Shown here: positions 1-8,174 of the stretch, piece by piece
Layout of the letters: each line of letters opens with the position of its first letter
Position numbering within the stretch: the first letter of the stretch is position 1
The notes under the pieces: model-generated
The model's input: only the letters and a program-made list of their open reading frames with translations
Database searches by the model: none
What the model was told of the DNA's origin: nothing
Position numbers and translations under genes: made by a program
From: an uncultured Clostridia bacterium
GTDB lineage: Bacteria > Bacillota > Clostridia > Monoglobales > Monoglobaceae
Length of the DNA: 13,037 bases
Reading direction: 5' to 3'
Assembly (NCBI GenBank): GCA_934463175.1
Contig: CAKSIW010000070.1
Span: 1 to 13,037 of the forward strand

Positions 1-1158
1 TCTGAATATACAGTTTTTTATACTGATATCTTCAGTATTTATCATATCAATAGCTTCGCCACCGAGTGCAAAGCTGTTTGAAGCCGCCGAATATGCGCCG
101 AAATTATTGTAGTCATTGCTGTTACATTCAAAAGTAATTCCGTCAAAAACGATATGCTTTGTTTCAGAAAGTGAAATCATATTTTTTCTTCCGGCAGCAA
201 TTTCAAGCTTATCTGTTTTTTCATCAAGCTCCTTGGGAGGATAAAAATATAAAATCATTTTATCCTTATCAATAAACCATTCTCCCGGTATATCAAGTTC
301 TTCAATGAGATTTATTGCGCACCAGTCAAAATCAGCTTTTGGGCCATATCTTGTTTTTGATTTCAAATTTATTCTTTTTTCTTCAACATCAACAGAGCTG
401 ACTCTCAGCATGTCTGACACAAAGTATGAGCCAAGATAGCCTTCTATCAAAATATCCTTTGCATCACTCCACCTGTCAGGAGCATCCTCTTTGTAAACAA
501 ACGAGCCCTGATTTGCTCCACCCGTACCGGCAACTGCACTTATTATTTTTGCATAGCCATTATTTGGCCATCTTGCAATATTCTGACTTACCCCGTTTAA
601 AAACAAAATGTTCTTATTTCCGTATGAACCGGAATTGCTTCCGTCCCCAATTCCGTAAGATACATCAATATCATCTGCGTTAAACCCGTACGGTGAAAGG
701 TCGAGCTGTTTTACGTTTTTCCTCACACCGTCTTTAAGCTTGCTTAAAACATCAGTATCGGTAATATCTGTGAACCCTGATATATCAAGTTCTGTTCCAG
801 CCGAGAACACAACCTTCGCACCCGGTTCAGCTTTAAATGTTACCGGTGCGTTAGGGTATCCTGAATTTAGGACATCCAGCAAAAGAGGTTCTCTCATATC
901 GTAAACTCCCTCTTTGAAAATCACCGTAACCGCAACAGGCTTTTTAAGGTTAATGTTTTTAGCAACATCGGCCGCTTTATGTACAGTTTGGAGAGGATTT
1001 GATTCTGAGCCGTCTGCAAAATCATTTCCGTGCGGACTTACATATATTACACATTCGCTGCCTTTTGCATCAGCTGCCAAAGCTTTTTTTGTTGCAGTAC
1101 TGTTAAACACCATGCACATTAAAAAAGCAAAAAGCATTATTTTCACTCTAATCTTCAT
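1..1158 (-). CDS. Secreted right-handed parallel beta-helix protein, pectate-lyase-like fold (C-terminus beyond window)
   Basis: The frame is open from the ATG at 1158 to the left edge (386 codons seen), so the gene is partial. The start follows a good ribosome binding site (GGAGGCGG, about 10 nt upstream). Residues 1-29 form a signal peptide: a basic start, the hydrophobic stretch IMLFAFLMCMVF and an ALA-AD cleavage site. Mature residues 38-62 read IYVSPHGNDFADGS...NPLQTVHKAAD, the opening of many secreted beta-helix enzymes. The segments VTVIFKEGVYDMREPL and APVTFKAEPGAKVVFSAG then follow, as in GH141/DUF1565-like proteins. Near the left edge HIVFDGITFECN and DISIKNCIFR are typical beta-helix rungs. 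From the family I infer an extracellular polysaccharide-active protein (lyase or hydrolase). The substrate cannot be read because the catalytic part is missing. It lies 108 bases beyond the terminator of the histidine kinase, so it probably has its own promoter, though I see no convincing one in the AT-rich gap. Confidence 0.82.
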   Translation of the reverse strand, partial: MKIRVKIMLFAFLMCMVFNSTATKKALAADAKGSECVIYVSPHGNDFADGSESNPLQTVHKAADVAKNINLKKPVAVTVIFKEGVYDMREPLLLDVLNSGYPNAPVTFKAEPGAKVVFSAGTELDISGFTDITDTDVLSKLKDGVRKNVKQLDLSPYGFNADDIDVSYGIGDGSNSGSYGNKNILFLNGVSQNIARWPNNGYAKIISAVAGTGGANQGSFVYKEDAPDRWSDAKDILIEGYLGSYFVSDMLRVSSVDVEEKRINLKSKTRYGPKADFDWCAINLIEELDIPGEWFIDKDKMILYFYPPKELDEKTDKLEIAAGRKNMISLSETKHIVFDGITFECNSNDYNNFGAYSAASNSFALGGEAIDMINTEDISIKNCIFR

Positions 1159-1265
1159 TATGTTCAACCGCCTCCAATAATTTTTTATTGTTTATAAAAA
1201 AACATATTTGATATTTAATGCACAATACTCACTTTAAAGTATATTTTATAATTAAATCATAACAT

Positions 1266-1296
1266 AAAAAAAAAGAACATACAATGTCCTTTTTTT
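1266..1296 (-). terminator. Rho-independent terminator after the kinase gene
   Basis: On the minus strand an A-run leads into GGACAT-TGT-ATGTTC (a 6-bp stem with one G-U pair and a 3-nt loop) followed by nine T. The flanking A and T runs extend the stem. It starts 55 bases after the kinase stop codon and separates the two-component operon from the beta-helix gene. Confidence 0.75.
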
Positions 1297-1350
1297 ACCT
1301 ATAATAAACCTTTCTTTACTCCTTTTGGGTATGAGTAAAACCATTCACTT

Positions 1351-3123
1351 TTAACCTTGGCTGTTTGTATTAGGAAGATTTATTGTTACCTTTGTTCCGT
1401 TTTCATCAGAAAAAATTGAACAACCATAATCCTGACCGTATATAAGTTTTATTTTTGCATTTGTGTTGCAAAGACCGATATTATCACCTGAAAGCTGATA
1501 CTCCTCTTCATCTATAAGCTGCTGGCGAATTTTCAAAAGTTTTTCCGGCGAAATTCCTGTGCCGTTGTCGATCACAACAATAACGACATATTTTCCTTTT
1601 TCATAAACATTTATTGTGATTTTCCCCTTTCTGCCCACAAGTTTTTGGATTCCGTGACGAAAAGAATTTTCCAGAATCGGTTGAAGCAAAAACTTTGGAA
1701 CCATAATTTCCTCAAACTCCTTGGGAACATTCCATTCAATATCAAAATTTTCATTTCTTACGCTCTCAATGCTTATATATTTATTGGCGTTATCCATTTC
1801 CTCTTTAAGCGTAATTGTCACCCGTGAGGTGTCAAGCGCTGTATCCAAGAGTTCTGAAAGTGTTCTTATTGCTTGACTTGCAGGGTTTTTCATTCCGGCA
1901 ATATTCATAACCGTGAAGCTTATCATATTAAGCGTGTTAAAAAGAAAATGTGCGTTGAACTGAAGCTGAAGGCTTGCGTTTTTCAGCCGTCTTACATCAA
2001 TGATTTTTTGCATCATATTATGTTCGGCAAGCATTTCATTTCTACAGCCTTTATCTTTATTCTCCCACAAGCTTGAAATGCTTTTCTTGTTTTCCTCATG
2101 CATATTAAATTTTGTATCGCCTTCAAACGGTCTGCCCTCTATACCGTTTATAATATAAATTATATCCTCGGCAGATTTGTACAGGTGCACCGACATATAA
2201 AAGGAAATTATTCCGGTTAAAAGCAGAATAAATATCAATATAATTACACCAAAGATCAAAAGATGAACAATATTTTTTTCACCGCTTTTTATGCTGTATT
2301 CCATAAACACTCCAAGATTTCCGATTATATTTACAGGAGCATAAAAATAAAGTTTGGACCCCTTTTTTTTAAAACCCGTTTTTTTTGTTTCCTCTAATGT
2401 TTCAATGTTGATTTCGTTTTTTTCATCAGCCAAGTCGCATATCTGAACATTTTCCGAAGTGACAACTGCACATTTGTTGTAACTAATATTTTCTGAATCT
2501 ATTGATTCTTTGATTTTATTCAGATTTATTGCAACTTGAAACATTCCCTTGTGATCAAAACTTACAAGCTTGTATCCAAAAATACACAATTCGTCACCTT
2601 CGTCATTTTTCTCAGGCAAATAACATATGTAATCATTATCACGGTTTACATATTCATTAAGCTTTTTCATCTGGGAATCGCTCAACTGGTGTGAGCCTTT
2701 TGACGAAAGTACATATCCCGTTTTGGCTGAATATATAGACGCATATTCAATAAAGCTGTTTGCGTTGACAAATTCATTTAAAGCACCAAGCACTTCTCTG
2801 GCAATATTGTTGACAGCCATACTATTGAAATTAATTGTATTATATGAGATATATGTCGTTATATTTTTTTCATTTTTTATTTTTATATATTGATTATCAA
2901 GTGTTTCAATATTATGTTCTAACACATTTTTCCTTTGGATAAAATCTATATTATGTTTTTCAATAAGTTCATTGTTTAAAAGTGTTATATAGTAAAAAAA
3001 TACAAATAAACTAAAAAGCAAAAACATAAAAAGCAACAGTATATACAGTCTTTTCCACTGATGCAGAAAAAGCGGGTTTTTATTTCTGTTTTTTATATAT
3101 TTTACAATGTTATCCTCTATCAT
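1351..3123 (-). CDS. YesM-type sensor histidine kinase
   Basis: A 590-aa membrane histidine kinase that should phosphorylate the response regulator encoded just upstream. Residues 26-47 form the first membrane span. Residues 50-283 are an extracytoplasmic sensor region of no type I can name, and residues 286-312 are the second span. A HAMP-like linker is weak or absent. The His_kinase segment has phospho-acceptor His392 in LQFNAHFLFNTLN; the usual motif is NPHFLYNTL, so Pro is Ala and Tyr is Phe here. The ATPase domain shows the N box ILENSFRHG (483-491), the G1 box DNGTGIS (519-525) and the G2 box NIGLCNTNAKIKL (548-560). Length fits the family. The start overlaps the end of the regulator gene by 14 bases, which implies translational coupling, with a weak AAGGGAA ribosome site. 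The ligand is unknown; relatives sense extracellular sugars or stress on carbohydrate uptake. All catalytic boxes are present. Confidence 0.93.
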   Translation of the reverse strand: MIEDNIVKYIKNRNKNPLFLHQWKRLYILLLFMFLLFSLFVFFYYITLLNNELIEKHNIDFIQRKNVLEHNIETLDNQYIKIKNEKNITTYISYNTINFNSMAVNNIAREVLGALNEFVNANSFIEYASIYSAKTGYVLSSKGSHQLSDSQMKKLNEYVNRDNDYICYLPEKNDEGDELCIFGYKLVSFDHKGMFQVAINLNKIKESIDSENISYNKCAVVTSENVQICDLADEKNEINIETLEETKKTGFKKKGSKLYFYAPVNIIGNLGVFMEYSIKSGEKNIVHLLIFGVIILIFILLLTGIISFYMSVHLYKSAEDIIYIINGIEGRPFEGDTKFNMHEENKKSISSLWENKDKGCRNEMLAEHNMMQKIIDVRRLKNASLQLQFNAHFLFNTLNMISFTVMNIAGMKNPASQAIRTLSELLDTALDTSRVTITLKEEMDNANKYISIESVRNENFDIEWNVPKEFEEIMVPKFLLQPILENSFRHGIQKLVGRKGKITINVYEKGKYVVIVVIDNGTGISPEKLLKIRQQLIDEEEYQLSGDNIGLCNTNAKIKLIYGQDYGCSIFSDENGTKVTINLPNTNSQG

Positions 3124-4318
3124 TGTTTTTCTTTCCCTTATTTATATTTCTATATTCATTCGGTGTAACTCCATACTCATCTTTAAACTGTCTGTAAAAA
3201 TGAGTCATATTTTTATATCCTACAGCATCACAAATCGCTTTTATTGCCATATTAGTATCAGTAAGCATTTCGCACGCCCTTTTAAGACGTATCCTTGTCA
3301 GATAAACAATAAATCCGTCACCTGTGCTTTTTTTGAAAAATCTGCTGAAATAAGTAGGGTTCATTGCCACGTGATGCGCAACATCAACAAGTGAAATGTT
3401 ACCCATATAATTTTCATTTATATAATTAAGCGCCGTATCAATTATTCTTTCTCTTTCTTCAAGTGCAACCAATCTGTTTTGCACCGCATACTGGAGACAT
3501 TGATTGAGTGAATCAAATTTTTCTACCGCAATCGCCTCTGCATCAAGAAAAATCAATTCTTTTAAGTTTCTTTTTATCTTTTCTATACATTCCTTAGCAG
3601 CAAAATACTTATTTTTAACATTGCTTCTATTGAACATAATACATCGTATATGGTTGGCAAGGTGCTGAAGCATAACGACCATATAGGTTTTTTCTTCACT
3701 ATGCACAATCTGATATATAATAAGGCTTTGTCTGAAACGCCCGTATTTTGCTGTTTTCTGAACATACTCATCATAATTGTTCAGCACAAGCGTTATAAGA
3801 TAGCAGGTAGGCTCAAAGCCCTCGCAGATTTCATTTAAAAGGTTTTGATCACAACAAAATTCTTCGTCACCTGAAACAGATGAATACATTGCGTCCGAAA
3901 TCTCAAGTTTAAGCTTTGTGCTGTGCATTTTTCTTGTTTCTTCGGTTTTTAAATACTGTATCAAAGATAAAAGCGTTTCATAAAGCTCATCTACATCTAT
4001 CGGCTTTGTCAGATATCTCCACGCATTGTATTGAATAGAGTTTTTTGCATAATCAAAATCACGGTACGCACTAATTATTATGCATTTTAAGTTTTTATAT
4101 CTTTCATTGCAAAGTCTGATAAGTTCAATTCCATCACGGCCTGACATTTTTATGTCAGTAATCACAATATCAACATCATTCTCGTCTATACACTTCAAAG
4201 CCACATCAACATCACCGCATATTCCGACAATGTTAAGCTCCAATTCTTCCCATATCGGAAGCATGCTCATTTGCTGTAAAACATATTTATCATCATCTAC
4301 AAGTACAACATTATACAT
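3110..4318 (-). CDS. YesN-type response regulator with AraC-family DNA-binding domain
   Basis: A 402-aa cytoplasmic transcription factor, partner of the kinase that overlaps its 3' end. The receiver domain (1-120) has the acidic pair Asp8/Asp9, phospho-acceptor Asp55 in VITDIKM, Ser83 and Lys105 in LTKP, so it is complete. A middle region (about 130-285) has no motif I recognise. The AraC-type double helix-turn-helix lies at about 293-393, including ISLVDVAHHVAMNPTYFSRF and GYKNMTHFYRQFKDEYGVTPNEYR. I chose the ATG at 4318 because the protein then starts MYNVVLVDDD, as the family does, with AGAGGTG 7 nt upstream. An in-frame ATG at 4357 would add 13 residues but has no ribosome site. A near-consensus promoter lies at 4400-4428. 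Likely targets are nearby transport or glycan-use genes; the beta-helix gene at 1-1158 is the only such candidate in view (inference). Confidence 0.93.
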   Translation of the reverse strand: MYNVVLVDDDKYVLQQMSMLPIWEELELNIVGICGDVDVALKCIDENDVDIVITDIKMSGRDGIELIRLCNERYKNLKCIIISAYRDFDYAKNSIQYNAWRYLTKPIDVDELYETLLSLIQYLKTEETRKMHSTKLKLEISDAMYSSVSGDEEFCCDQNLLNEICEGFEPTCYLITLVLNNYDEYVQKTAKYGRFRQSLIIYQIVHSEEKTYMVVMLQHLANHIRCIMFNRSNVKNKYFAAKECIEKIKRNLKELIFLDAEAIAVEKFDSLNQCLQYAVQNRLVALEERERIIDTALNYINENYMGNISLVDVAHHVAMNPTYFSRFFKKSTGDGFIVYLTRIRLKRACEMLTDTNMAIKAICDAVGYKNMTHFYRQFKDEYGVTPNEYRNINKGKKNNDRG

Positions 4319-4399
4319 GTATAGCACCTCTGATTTATTATTATTTACATAAAACACATAGAAACTGCTTCAAATACACAATAATACATTCTTGATTTT

Positions 4400-4428
4400 A
4401 TTATAATACAATTTTTGTTTATTCTCAA
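4400..4428 (-). promoter_or_regulatory. Sigma-A-type promoter of the two-component operon
   Basis: On the minus strand the -35 box TTGAGA (4428-4423) is separated by exactly 17 bases from the -10 box TATAAT (4405-4400). Transcription would start near 4393, giving a leader of about 75 bases before the regulator start at 4318. The palindrome ACCGGT lies next to the -35 box and could bind a regulator, but that is only a possibility. Confidence 0.7.
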
Positions 4429-4468
4429 CCGGTTTTAGCTGAAAAGTAAAAATAATTTTATAATAAGT

Positions 4469-4490
4469 AAAAAACGGTTATAAAATACCG
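4469..4490 (-). terminator. Weak terminator-like hairpin
   Basis: On the minus strand CGGT-ATTTTATA-ACCG is followed by TTTTTT. The stem has only four pairs (three G-C), so it is weak. It is the best candidate in the AT-rich gap for ending transcription from the large secreted-protein gene and the flavodoxin fragment before the promoter at 4400-4428. I see nothing else in 4319-4572 beyond these two signals. Confidence 0.38.
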
Positions 4491-4572
4491 AGATAACTAA
4501 CTATAACATGGTAAAATTATACAGATTTTTCATAAAAATATTATTTTCCAAAACATTTAAAACTTTTTGATT

Positions 4573-4731
4573 TTAAAGCTTTATAAAAAGGGTTGTATCG
4601 CTGTTCTTTATTTTTTCAATAACAGACTTGTCTTCTAAAGGAACAATCTCTGCCGTTTTGTCTAATAATCTCACAAGCTTTATTATACAATGCTCTGTAT
4701 TTCCCGTACCGCTTAAATAAATTCCCAGCAT
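4573..4731 (-). pseudogene. N-terminal stump of an EFR1-type flavodoxin/ferredoxin protein
   Basis: A 52-aa frame starting MLGIYLSGTGNTEHCI, with a strong ribosome site (AGGGAGG, 8 nt before the ATG). SGTGNT (7-12) is the FMN phosphate-binding loop of flavodoxins. The following KLVRLLDKTAEIVPLED and VIEKIKNSDTTLF match the first alpha-beta units of EFR1-family electron-transfer proteins, which normally run to about 250 aa and end in a two-[4Fe-4S] ferredoxin domain. Here the frame stops at the second beta strand, where a continuation such as 'FGYPIY' is expected. The DNA beyond the stop is very AT-rich and encodes nothing flavodoxin-like in any frame I read. It is therefore a truncated remnant, or a micro-ORF derived from one. 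It begins 30 bases after the stop codon of the large secreted protein. Confidence 0.62.
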
Positions 4732-4756
4732 TTGTTATACCTCCCTTGCTTCGAGC

Positions 4757-4776
4757 GCTTGTTATGAATAACAAGC
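4757..4776. repeat. Perfect inverted repeat over the stop codon of the large secreted-protein gene
   Basis: GCTTGTTAT-GA-ATAACAAGC: two 9-base arms, perfectly complementary, with a 2-base centre. It covers the last codons and the TAA of the 4762-8019 gene and lies just before the flavodoxin fragment. No T-run follows, so it is not a standard terminator. It may mark a deletion or rearrangement junction, or a coupling hairpin. Confidence 0.6.
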
Positions 4777-7700
4777 CAAGTTCTTCATGCCTTTAACAAT
4801 TGCACCGTCCGCCACGTTGACATTATTTGACGAAGCGTGTCCCGTTGAAATGTTTACATCCGAAACAAACACGCTTCCCGATATGCTGTAGCTGTTGTGT
4901 GCGGACGCGTCGGTATCAACAGTCAGCGTAACGATATTTTTGTCCGAAGTTGAATTCGCCGTATAGCTGAACTGCGTGCCGGAATACAAATCATCGCTCC
5001 GCATTTCTTTCCATACGGGAACATGAGACGGATCCTTTGTTTTAGCGTACAGCTGAACAAGCTCATTGAGCTTTACCTCGTCCGAAACCATATATGACCA
5101 GCTGTCCGTTCCGCCGAGATAGGTCGGATTTTGGTCAAGGGTAAACAGACCGTACGTTGTATCTAACAGCTCTCTGTCCTTTGACGATACTACAACCCTG
5201 ACCTGATTTCCCTTTGCGTTGAAGGTCGGCTCTAAAACCGTGTACATCTCCTCCACGGTAAAGGTTGCGCTGTTATCTTTTATGTAATTTTCCGTTCCCT
5301 GTCTTATAATATCGCCGTTTTTGTCTTTGCGTAATTCAAAGCCGTAGCCAAGCGGCGCAACATTCGCACCCTCATCAACAAGCATAGTGCTGAGATTGAT
5401 TTTGCTGCCGAGGGGATATGTCTTTGTCTGAGATGTTTCAAAGCCGTTGAAATGTCCCTCGCTTGCGGTATTTATCTGCACCTCTGCATTAATATATTCA
5501 AATACGGGGCGAATGCTTACAGTACCCATATAGCTTCTTCCGTTCTCATCCGCTTCCTTATTTTTGCTCCAATCGATAAATCCGTTTTTACCAAGAGCAT
5601 TAATGGTGGCACTGTCGGCTTTTACGGTTGCGGTACGTCCCGTACCCGTCACATTTGCAATACGGAGTGTCTGCGTCTTTCCGTTAACCGTTTTGACTGC
5701 GTCTATACCCACAAGACGCGCGTACTCCTTGCCCGTTGCCGATATTCCGAAGTTGCCGTTGCTGTATATACTGCACTTGCCGTCATTCGTCGAGTCGCCA
5801 ATCTGAACATTTTCATAATTTTTCAGTATTTCCGTCTCTGTGCAGCCCTCAAAGCTAAGACCTTGGAGCGTTTCGTCACCTTTACCGTCACCGTTTTTAT
5901 CAACCTCGTATTCTGTTCCGGGCTTCGCCGCAGGCAGAAGCAGGAATGTGAACTTTCTCTTAATCGGATACACGCTCTTTATAATCTGAGTTCTGCCCCA
6001 ATTAGATGTTGTAACCGTTCTTGTTTCCAGAACATCCGGATTTTCGGGAGCGTCAAACATATAGTCGTACTCCAAGTTTAAATTTCTGTCATAGAACTTC
6101 TTCGTCCAGCGGTAGGAGTTTTGACCATTCTCTCTTTTATATGATGATATTGTGGCAAAACCGTTACTCCACCATGCTGCTCCCTGTTCCAAATCTACTC
6201 TTACACCGTCATATAAGTATCCGCCGCCGATGGTTAAGTTCATTCCGTGCCAAGTATCGTCATCCTGACCCTTACCGGACGCAAAAAACCAACCCTTGTC
6301 AATCCACGTATTTCCGCATCTTCCCGCTGTCAGATGATCATACTGATTGGTCTCGTCAATCTGCCGCACATCGTTCGACATAAGCTCTGCGTTGTCAACG
6401 CCGCTGACAGTCACACCCTCTTCGGGAATAATAACCTCGGTCGTGTCATTTTCTATTCGGCACCCCTTCGGAACGTCAAGCTTTACATAAAAGTTTTTGC
6501 TCTCCTTTCCGTGTCCGACCGGGATTTCAAACGTCCTTTCCTCAAGACCCATAGAGAAGTAAACCTGTGCACCGACGCCGCTGAAGTCCTTGCCCGTCTC
6601 TGCCGAGCCTGCCAGGGTATATACATGCACCTGAACCAAGTTGTTGATTCCGCCGCTTCTTTTAACCTTGATCGTTGCCTTTCCGTTTTCGGCGTATACA
6701 ACGCTCTCCGCCATGCTTACAACAATATCCTCAAGCTCATCCTCGTCCGTGATATTGACATAAGACATATAGGTGTTTTCATCAAGCACAACTCCGCCCG
6801 TCGGCTTTTCAAGCATACAGAAAAGCGTACTGTCGCCCTCAGCCTTTTTGGAATACTTCGGAGTGATAACAAGATACTTTACGCTCTCGTTCGCATCGAA
6901 ATGAAGTCTATATTCACTTCCGGGATATTCTTCTTTAAAAAGCGGTGCTTCATCTTCTGCCTGTAAATCCGCTTGTTCTTCCCTGTCTTGCTCCGCAGAC
7001 TTCTCCATTGCAGAGGGGAGCATTTCCTGTCTATCGGAAATTGTACCCGTATATTGGTTTCTTGCCGTCTTTAACGGATTTGTCGGATCCACCAAAGAAA
7101 ATTCCTCATCGCCCGTTGCCGGCTCCTCTTCTGCCGCCGATTCTTCCGCTGCTTCGTTTTCTTCTACCGCTTCATTTTCTTCCGGCTGCGGCTCTTCCGC
7201 TGCGTCATCGGAGGTTTCGTCTACAGTCGCGTCGGTCGTGGCGGGCTGCTCCTCCTGCAATTCAGCGTCCCCCGACTGACTCGGCTCCTCCTCTTCACCG
7301 GCTTTTGTAGCCGTAACATTTCCTATGACATTTTCCTCACTGTCCAGAATTGCCATTCCGCCGGCATCGTGAATCATCTGCCCGAGTTCATTCTCGCTGA
7401 CCTCAACCGCTTCATAGGTCGTGTCGGGATTATCCTTTATAATGTCCACAAGTGAAATATCTCCGAACATCTTGAACGGCTCTATATCCTCATCCTTGAT
7501 TTCCGCCGTATAGTTTACCCCGTAATGCGATGTCATATCGACGAGCTTCAGAGTAACCTCAGCCTCGCCCGACAAATCGCCTGTCCTTTGAATTGGAATG
7601 TAAAGTTTCTCATTGCTTTTCTCGCTTATAGTGAAATTGCCTTGCGAGATAAAGAAATAATTTCCGTCACGCAGTGCTTCCGGCACCGGCAAGTCAATCT

Positions 7701-8019
7701 GATGTATAAGCTCATCAGCCGAGTCGGACTGTTCATTCTGCAATTGAGCCTCCTCCGGCTCATCCGCTTCATCTTCATCCGCTTCATCGGCTTTTTCAGC
7801 CGCGACATTTCCTATAACGTTATCCTCGCTGTCCGCATTTTCGTTATAGGCCGTATCGGAATTGTCCTCTACATCGTCCGCAAGCGAAACATCGCCAATC
7901 TGCTCATAAGGCTCCACAGACTCATCATCGGCAAATGCCACAAGTGCCGTTGATGAAATCTGAAAAGCCATAACCACAGACAGTACTAACGAAATAATTC
8001 GCCGCAGCTGTTTTTTCAT
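4762..8019 (-). CDS. Large secreted Calx-beta-domain surface protein, probably C-terminally truncated
   Basis: A 1085-aa exported protein of unknown ligand. The ATG at 8019 follows GGAAGGAGAGGG. Residues 1-30 form a signal peptide (KKQLRR, a hydrophobic core, then AFA-DD). Residues 123-174 (…YIPIQRTGDLSGEAEVTLKL…YGVNYTAEI) look like the first half of a Calx-beta domain. Its second half seems to resume at 367-426 (EYRLHFDANESVKYLVI…) after an insertion of about 190 residues rich in Glu, Asp and Ala. A second Calx-beta-like domain spans about 437-535 (AENGKATIKVKRSGG…ETGKDFSGVGAQVYFS). Residues 560-1040 are a long beta-rich region with aromatic patches (WIDKGWFFASGKG, GAAWWSNGF) and a possible calcium loop, DKNGDGKGDE (707-716). 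The end, YSISGSVFVSDVNIS…NLACYS, looks like the start of a carboxypeptidase-regulatory-like domain that is cut short. No LPXTG or SLH anchor is present. GC content is clearly higher than in neighbouring genes. A role in adhesion or glycan binding is inference. Confidence 0.8.
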   Translation of the reverse strand: MKKQLRRIISLVLSVVMAFQISSTALVAFADDESVEPYEQIGDVSLADDVEDNSDTAYNENADSEDNVIGNVAAEKADEADEDEADEPEEAQLQNEQSDSADELIHQIDLPVPEALRDGNYFFISQGNFTISEKSNEKLYIPIQRTGDLSGEAEVTLKLVDMTSHYGVNYTAEIKDEDIEPFKMFGDISLVDIIKDNPDTTYEAVEVSENELGQMIHDAGGMAILDSEENVIGNVTATKAGEEEEPSQSGDAELQEEQPATTDATVDETSDDAAEEPQPEENEAVEENEAAEESAAEEEPATGDEEFSLVDPTNPLKTARNQYTGTISDRQEMLPSAMEKSAEQDREEQADLQAEDEAPLFKEEYPGSEYRLHFDANESVKYLVITPKYSKKAEGDSTLFCMLEKPTGGVVLDENTYMSYVNITDEDELEDIVVSMAESVVYAENGKATIKVKRSGGINNLVQVHVYTLAGSAETGKDFSGVGAQVYFSMGLEERTFEIPVGHGKESKNFYVKLDVPKGCRIENDTTEVIIPEEGVTVSGVDNAELMSNDVRQIDETNQYDHLTAGRCGNTWIDKGWFFASGKGQDDDTWHGMNLTIGGGYLYDGVRVDLEQGAAWWSNGFATISSYKRENGQNSYRWTKKFYDRNLNLEYDYMFDAPENPDVLETRTVTTSNWGRTQIIKSVYPIKRKFTFLLLPAAKPGTEYEVDKNGDGKGDETLQGLSFEGCTETEILKNYENVQIGDSTNDGKCSIYSNGNFGISATGKEYARLVGIDAVKTVNGKTQTLRIANVTGTGRTATVKADSATINALGKNGFIDWSKNKEADENGRSYMGTVSIRPVFEYINAEVQINTASEGHFNGFETSQTKTYPLGSKINLSTMLVDEGANVAPLGYGFELRKDKNGDIIRQGTENYIKDNSATFTVEEMYTVLEPTFNAKGNQVRVVVSSKDRELLDTTYGLFTLDQNPTYLGGTDSWSYMVSDEVKLNELVQLYAKTKDPSHVPVWKEMRSDDLYSGTQFSYTANSTSDKNIVTLTVDTDASAHNSYSISGSVFVSDVNISTGHASSNNVNVADGAIVKGMKNLACYS
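7291..7467 (-). repeat. Intragenic repeat, long copy (codons 185-243)
   Basis: This encodes GDISLVDIIKDNPDTTYE…DSEENVIGNVTATKAGEE. It resembles the segment at 7783-7899 in protein and DNA sequence but has about 26 extra residues in the middle (AVEVSENELGQMIHDAGGMA). It lies inside the acidic insertion that splits the first Calx-beta domain. Confidence 0.65.
7783..7899 (-). repeat. Intragenic repeat, short copy (codons 41-79)
   Basis: This encodes IGDVSLADDVEDNSDTAYN…DSEDNVIGNVAAEKADE just after the signal peptide. It is a shorter, diverged duplicate of 7291-7467. An acidic low-complexity stretch follows each copy (DEADEDEADEPEE here). Confidence 0.65.
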
Positions 8020-8042
8020 AAATACCCTCTCCTTCCATTTAT

Positions 8043-8083
8043 ATTATAACTTATTATAATAAACAAAGGACAACGAAAGGACA
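8043..8083 (-). promoter_or_regulatory. Probable promoter of the large secreted-protein gene, with direct repeats
   Basis: Two TATAAT boxes lie on the minus strand (8058-8053 and 8048-8043), just upstream of the ribosome site. The best -35 match, TTGTCC (8073-8068), is 19 bases from the nearer-to-gene -10 box, longer than ideal. An 8-base direct repeat (TGTCCTTT, at 8083-8076 and 8072-8065, 11 bases apart, about one helical turn) overlaps the -35 region and could be a regulator site. The rest of 8084-8174 is AT-rich with nothing recognisable. Confidence 0.4.
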
Positions 8084-8174
8084 CGATAAATAAGTTTTTT
8101 TCAAAAAATTTAACAGAAAATTTGCCGAAAGCTAATATATTTTTATGAACTATATACAAAAATATATACTATTT

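Noticed and set aside
426..1180. Plus-strand frames at the left edge
   Set aside because: They lie antisense to the beta-helix gene, whose minus-strand frame is open throughout with a signal peptide and ribosome site.
5452..6966. Long plus-strand frames (209 and 239 codons) opposite the secreted-protein gene
   Set aside because: They lack ribosome sites and protein-like composition and lie antisense to a gene with a signal peptide and recognisable domains; they arise from its GC-richer codons.
7100..7300. Short repeats in the acidic linker as a CRISPR-like or tandem-repeat array
   Set aside because: They are degenerate Glu/Ala codon repeats inside one reading frame, with no regular repeat-spacer pattern.
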